Below are positions 60,212-64,000 of a DNA stretch of 64,000 nucleotides, piece by piece. This DNA comes from a virus. Both the position numbers and the translations under genes were made by a program. The DNA lies in the IMG/VR virus record IMGVR_UViG_3300029908_000015, positions 17,185 to 81,184 of that record. The stretch is one strand, 5' to 3'. The notes under the pieces were generated by a model. It did no database searches. It was given only the letters and a program-made list of their open reading frames with translations, and was not told the origin of the DNA. The stretch's first letter is position 1. Each line of letters begins with the position of its first letter.

Positions 60212-63200
60212 TTAGTTTCCTTCGCAGTGATAGAAGAGGTTGCCGGTCAGTGATGGGAAGGTGAACGTCACCGCCGTGTTGCTTTGTGCGCTGTTGTAGA
60301 CGTTGGTTGCCAGCGTTGTACTCGCGTTCGCCGTGCAAAACGCCGCATTTGTCCATCCAGAATTGGCAAAGGTGATAGTCACGGATGTTGCCGCGCTCAG
60401 GCCGGTGATCTCGCCACCCGCATTGGTGGAGTAGGCCGCGATAGTTCCCGCTGAGGTTATGGGCGCTGTTGCTGTGATGTGCTGAGTGCCGTTCAACCAG
60501 GTTCCCACCGTTGCAGTGTTGCCCACCGTTGAGGTGTTGCTGCCGTTCCCAACTGCTCCGTTGCCAATCACATTTTCATTCGTGTCGCCGCTGGCCTTTG
60601 CCTCCGTGTTAGCGCCTAGGTAGACGCTGTTTGAAGAGGTTGCGTTGGCTGTCGAACCGTCGCTGATAAATTGACCAGCCTGGTAACCCTGCGCGGAGTT
60701 GTAGTTGCCGGTCGTGTTGGAGTAGAGGACATTGTACCCCTGCGCGGAGTTGTAGTTGCCGGTCGTGTTGGAGTAGAGGGCATTGTACCCCTGCGCGGAG
60801 TTGTAGCTGCCGGTCGTGTTATATGTTCCGCCCCCGCCCTCGAAAATGTTGTGCAAAGAAGCCAAGCCTTGATACAGCATGGTAGTCGATACTGCGCCAG
60901 TCGAGTCTTTCCCCGTGTACGAAAAGGTTGTGATGGGGTTGATCTTCTTTGCGCTGATCGCTATCGTCCCGTTAAAAGCCGCAGTCGGCGTGTAGGTAAG
61001 CGAAGTTCCATTCGCCTTCGGACTGAATGTGAGTGTGCTGCTTGCCGCCGTGCTGCTGGTATACGTCTGTGCTGTCCCGATTGCGACTGTTACCGTCCCA
61101 CTGCCCGTGTTGCCTGTTATTCCTGCCGAAATCTGGTAAAAACTTCCACTCGTAAATCCTGTGCAAGTCAGCGGTGCGGTCGTTCCAGGTGCAACGTAGT
61201 TGGGATAAGTCCCTGTCCAGCCGGTGCCGCTGCATGTTCCGCTGGTGGTCAGTTCTGGTCCAAGCGAGGCGGAATCTGTGGCTGATGTGGCTGCCGGAGA
61301 TGTAATCGAGCCTACAGTTAGGATCGGAGTGCTCAAACCTCCGATTGGAGTCAGGGTCCCCGAATCGTTCAGCGTCATAAGCGACTGCCATGCAGTTCCG
61401 CTGCTATTCGGAGCCCACCACTGATGGGCATAAGAAGACGCCCCGGTATAGAGTCCCGTGTACCAGTCTGCCTCTCCGTTTCCCGTGGAGGCGTTGAAGC
61501 CCGCCATTGCCTCAGATTGAGACGCGAACGGAAGCACGCCACCTGCATAGAGATTAGCGCCCCCGACGCTACCAAACGAGCGGATAGAGCTTGCTTCCAG
61601 CGTGATTGTATTTCCATATTTGCAAACTCCATTGTATTGATTGCAAAAGGTGTTAGTACCTGTTGGGTCGGTTACAGCATACCCATCAAATGATCCGAAA
61701 AAGAAGTTTCCTGCATTAGTCGTCGTGTTGTTGATGACGATCCCGTTGTTCGTGTCCCAGATAGAGAGGTTGGTCCAATAATTCTGCTGCCAGGTGCCCG
61801 CTCCATCGATTTGGATTCCAATATCGCCGGGGATCAGGGCCTGAAAATTGTCCGCGATAAAGTTATTTCGTGCTATCAGTCCCGTCGATGTCGGATTGAT
61901 TTCCGTGCCGATGATCGAATATGAATCCTGCACCCCATTAAAGCTTACCGAGTTGATGAAACCTGTCGTTGTGGCTGTGAGGTATCGACCGTATTGAAAG
62001 CCCTCAATCGTCACATCGTTGAACGCGACCGTGTAAATCGACTGCGTAGCCGCGTTCGTTGCAGATATATAGATCGCAGTGCCCGTTCTGACGGGATAGG
62101 CGGTGAGTTTCGAGTGCTCTAAGGTTGTCTGACTTCCATCGCGGTAATTGTCAGTATAGCTTATGACTTCGCCAGAGAATGCCGCTTGATTTGAGGCGTC
62201 AAACCAACATCCGGTGATGATAGAATTGTTGTTCTGAATCACCATCGTTTCAGCGGCGGTCGTCGGCTGAAATTCCTGCCCAAAGTCGCATTGTAACTTC
62301 TGGCCGTTCCCTATAGTAATCTGCGCCATTGGGAAGACGCCTGTGCCAAGTCCGCGTGTATCGCATGTTCCTTTTCCAGACGGCAGCGCGGCAAGGCAGG
62401 CATTGATCTTTGCACCCACATCTGCGCCGGGAAACTGTGCCACAGAATAAACTCCATTCACAGCGCCAGCCGCGACGTTGCCTGAGAACGATGCGCTGGT
62501 GCCGCTGAGTGCGCCGGTCAGCGTGCCGCCAGTGAGGGGAAGATAGCTGCCGCTACCGCCTGCGCACCCCGTCGTTGTAAGCGCCCCGCCTGTGCCGTTG
62601 GCGCAGACCGGAGACGTGCTGGGAGTGATGTTAGTAGGAATAATCGCCGGAGAAGACATCGATCCTGGAACTAGAAAATTTCCGCTTGGATCAAGCGTCG
62701 CACAGAGAGATGGATTATTGGACCCGTACATGCAGTACCACTTGAAACCTGCTGTGTTGAAGGTTTTGAGATAAGCACCGAATGCTGCGCCCTGCTGGTA
62801 ATAGTTTCCACCAGCACCGTTTACCCCGAAACCGTAGCCAGTTAGATTCTCTCCAGCGGAAGTAACCCCATTATTGAGCAGAGAAGAGTTAGTCTGAAAA
62901 GAAGTCGTCGCCGTTCCATTCGTGGCTGTACCAGAAGCGAAACTATTATTACTGACGTTTCCCCATATCGGGCTGAAGTAACTTAAGCTTCCAATCGAAG
63001 CTGCAAAGGTGTTTGTGTTTTGAAATACAGCGCCGGTGCCGTCTATAGAAGCGCCTCCGCCGATGAAGCTATTTTGTATAAAACTTGTGCCTGAGTACAG
63101 AATTCCGACACCACCAATTCCGCTCGGATTTTCATAGGTATAGCCAAAAAACGTATTATTAATCGCATTGCCTAGAGTAGGATTGCCCGTGGCATTTAGT

Positions 63201-64000
63201 TCGATTCCAGCCCCGCTTCCGGTAGCCTGCACATCTTCGAATATATTATCGTTCACCCACCCGTTAGAAGAAGCCGATATATAAATGCAGCGATAACCTC
63301 CGTAGCAGCGGATGTGCTTGAATGGAATGAAGGCAATGCCATAATACGAGGCGGTTGAAGATACATAAATGCCATAACCGCCCGGCTGCCCTTCGGCAGA
63401 CTCCGCACTCACATTGAAGTTGAAGTCCTCAACTCCCCCCGTGGCACCATCAATAGAGTTTTCGTTGATTGTGATTTCCTTCCCGGTATAAGCTGCTGTG
63501 CTAGGAAAAGTAGTATGAAGGCCCTTGATCGTTCCGTTCGGTCCCTTTAGGAACATGTTCGTGGAGTTTGTCGAAGGAAGTACATTGGTGGCAGGATCAA
63601 AGAGCAACGTTTGGGAAGGCCCTGACATGCTACCCGGAGCAACATGCACCTGCGCCGCAATATAGATTGTTAATGCTCCGTAGCATCGCGCATCCACTGT
63701 GCCGCCGCTAGAGATGTCCGCGAGAGCCGCCGTAATCTGCACATCGGCGGTCGCCCCAGCATAAGAGCAGGAAGAGACAATACTGTTCACAGCGCCAGCC
63801 GTGACGGTGCCTGAGAATGTGCCATTACCAGTGGACCCGTCCAGGGTAATCGACGGTGCGATCGGAGTGCCTACCGCGAAGGTACCAGGAGCTGTTACAA
63901 CCTGCGAACTACCACTGCCTGTTGCGGTCCATCCAGACGGCAATCCTGTAAAACTAGAGCAAGTAATTGCTCCATTAGATGCGGTTGCTAATACAGGACA
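60212..64000 (-). CDS. Tail fibre, partial, two beta-helix modules and a repeat stalk
   Basis: The frame is open to the window's right edge, so the N-terminus lies outside. Two large modules, each starting with an A-G-A-V-N element followed by a right-handed beta-helix pattern (second one with ADVGAKINACLAALPSGKG), resemble pectate-lyase-like fibre domains. The C-terminal 250 residues hold three 17-residue repeats of the YNSAQGYNALYSNTTGN kind and a YLGANTEAKASGD segment like trimeric adhesin heads. The final residues include two cysteines. GC content is clearly above that of the neighbouring tail genes. Confidence 0.75.
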   Translation of the reverse strand, partial: CPVLATASNGAITCSSFTGLPSGWTATGSGSSQVVTAPGTFAVGTPIAPSITLDGSTGNGTFSGTVTAGAVNSIVSSCSYAGATADVQITAALADISSGGTVDARCYGALTIYIAAQVHVAPGSMSGPSQTLLFDPATNVLPSTNSTNMFLKGPNGTIKGLHTTFPSTAAYTGKEITINENSIDGATGGVEDFNFNVSAESAEGQPGGYGIYVSSTASYYGIAFIPFKHIRCYGGYRCIYISASSNGWVNDNIFEDVQATGSGAGIELNATGNPTLGNAINNTFFGYTYENPSGIGGVGILYSGTSFIQNSFIGGGASIDGTGAVFQNTNTFAASIGSLSYFSPIWGNVSNNSFASGTATNGTATTSFQTNSSLLNNGVTSAGENLTGYGFGVNGAGGNYYQQGAAFGAYLKTFNTAGFKWYCMYGSNNPSLCATLDPSGNFLVPGSMSSPAIIPTNITPSTSPVCANGTGGALTTTGCAGGSGSYLPLTGGTLTGALSGTSASFSGNVAAGAVNGVYSVAQFPGADVGAKINACLAALPSGKGTCDTRGLGTGVFPMAQITIGNGQKLQCDFGQEFQPTTAAETMVIQNNNSIITGCWFDASNQAAFSGEVISYTDNYRDGSQTTLEHSKLTAYPVRTGTAIYISATNAATQSIYTVAFNDVTIEGFQYGRYLTATTTGFINSVSFNGVQDSYSIIGTEINPTSTGLIARNNFIADNFQALIPGDIGIQIDGAGTWQQNYWTNLSIWDTNNGIVINNTTTNAGNFFFGSFDGYAVTDPTGTNTFCNQYNGVCKYGNTITLEASSIRSFGSVGGANLYAGGVLPFASQSEAMAGFNASTGNGEADWYTGLYTGASSYAHQWWAPNSSGTAWQSLMTLNDSGTLTPIGGLSTPILTVGSITSPAATSATDSASLGPELTTSGTCSGTGWTGTYPNYVAPGTTAPLTCTGFTSGSFYQISAGITGNTGSGTVTVAIGTAQTYTSSTAASSTLTFSPKANGTSLTYTPTAAFNGTIAISAKKINPITTFSYTGKDSTGAVSTTMLYQGLASLHNIFEGGGGTYNTTGSYNSAQGYNALYSNTTGNYNSAQGYNVLYSNTTGNYNSAQGYQAGQFISDGSTANATSSNSVYLGANTEAKASGDTNENVIGNGAVGNGSNTSTVGNTATVGTWLNGTQHITATAPITSAGTIAAYSTNAGGEITGLSAATSVTITFANSGWTNAAFCTANASTTLATNVYNSAQSNTAVTFTFPSLTGNLFYHCEGN
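60689..60820 (-). repeat. 51-bp tandem repeat in the fibre gene
   Basis: Units at 60689-60739 and 60740-60790 differ at one or two bases; a partial third unit begins at 60791. They encode 17-residue repeats of the stalk, and keep the reading frame. Confidence 0.9.

Noticed and set aside
60204-60356. N-terminal extension of the 123-residue protein
   Set aside because: It is a shadow of the tail fibre's C-terminus; ATG at 60203 has AAGGAG.
60689-60820. CRISPR-like array
   Set aside because: The 51-bp units are directly joined with no spacers and encode protein repeats in frame.
60671-61285. 204-residue plus-strand frame opposite the fibre gene
   Set aside because: Repetitive translation of the antisense strand of tandem repeats, without ribosome site or promoter.

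Overview
The window is a piece of a large T4-related myovirus genome. Evidence: a T4 gp26/gp51-type baseplate protein, a gp45-type sliding clamp, a family B DNA polymerase (split into two genes), a T4-type RNase H/flap nuclease, a DsbA-like protein, a radical-SAM QueE, and a block of very large tail/baseplate proteins. Almost all genes lie on the minus strand in tight operons; only the first gene, a small-gene strip at 5193-6545 and a broken endonuclease gene at 16568-17700 are on the plus strand. Most of the window is AT-rich. The tail fibre at the right end (59832-64000), and to a lesser degree 1100-5750, are visibly richer in G and C. The host cannot be named from the sequence.

Layout. 1-6600: baseplate gene, an unknown virion-type gene, a metallopeptidase/VWA protein paired with a MoxR-type AAA+ ATPase, then divergent promoters driving a hidden 36-residue membrane protein (minus) and six small plus-strand genes. 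6600-19400: a long operon starting from a consensus sigma70 promoter at 16467-16495 with FolE, two sugar-type oxidoreductases, QueD, a glycosyltransferase, a dCMP deaminase broken by a stop codon, QueE, RNase H, a PurA/PurZ-like synthetase, an Acb1-like anti-CBASS phosphoesterase and another glycosyltransferase; DpdA, the base-exchange enzyme, follows at 17681-19198. This is a 7-deazaguanine DNA modification system, possibly decorated further. 19400-24700: sliding clamp, split DNA polymerase with an HNH endonuclease gene between the halves, and DsbA.

24700-34700: the most unusual region. Six of seven paralogous proteins with ADP-ribosyltransferase-like motifs (the seventh is at 42749-43312) are mixed with a Nudix hydrolase, a nucleotidyltransferase fused to one of the paralogues, ParB-like fragments, a HAD-type protein and a Dps-like protein. 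Nearly all begin with the short sequence M-[R/K/L]-[L/I/V/F]-x-E, which looks like the T4 prohead protease site used by the packaged ADP-ribosyltransferase Alt. I infer a set of head-packaged, injected effector proteins. Several have late-type promoters (ATAAATA).

34700-42700: glycosyltransferase, small virion genes, a ClpA-type unfoldase with a DnaJ-like partner, a GIY-YIG protein, a 161-bp hairpin, a probable structured RNA with its own perfect promoter, and a helicase-like ATPase. 42700-64000: the tail and fibre module, including 1659- and 2440-residue proteins and a GC-rich fibre that runs off the window.

Regulation: minus-strand promoters fall into two classes, TTGAC[A/T]-N17-TATA[A/C]T and a T4-late-like ATAAATA. 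In at least four cases of each class the motif lies so close to the start codon (6 bases and about 5 bases respectively) that the mRNA should be leaderless. No tRNA gene and no CRISPR array was seen.
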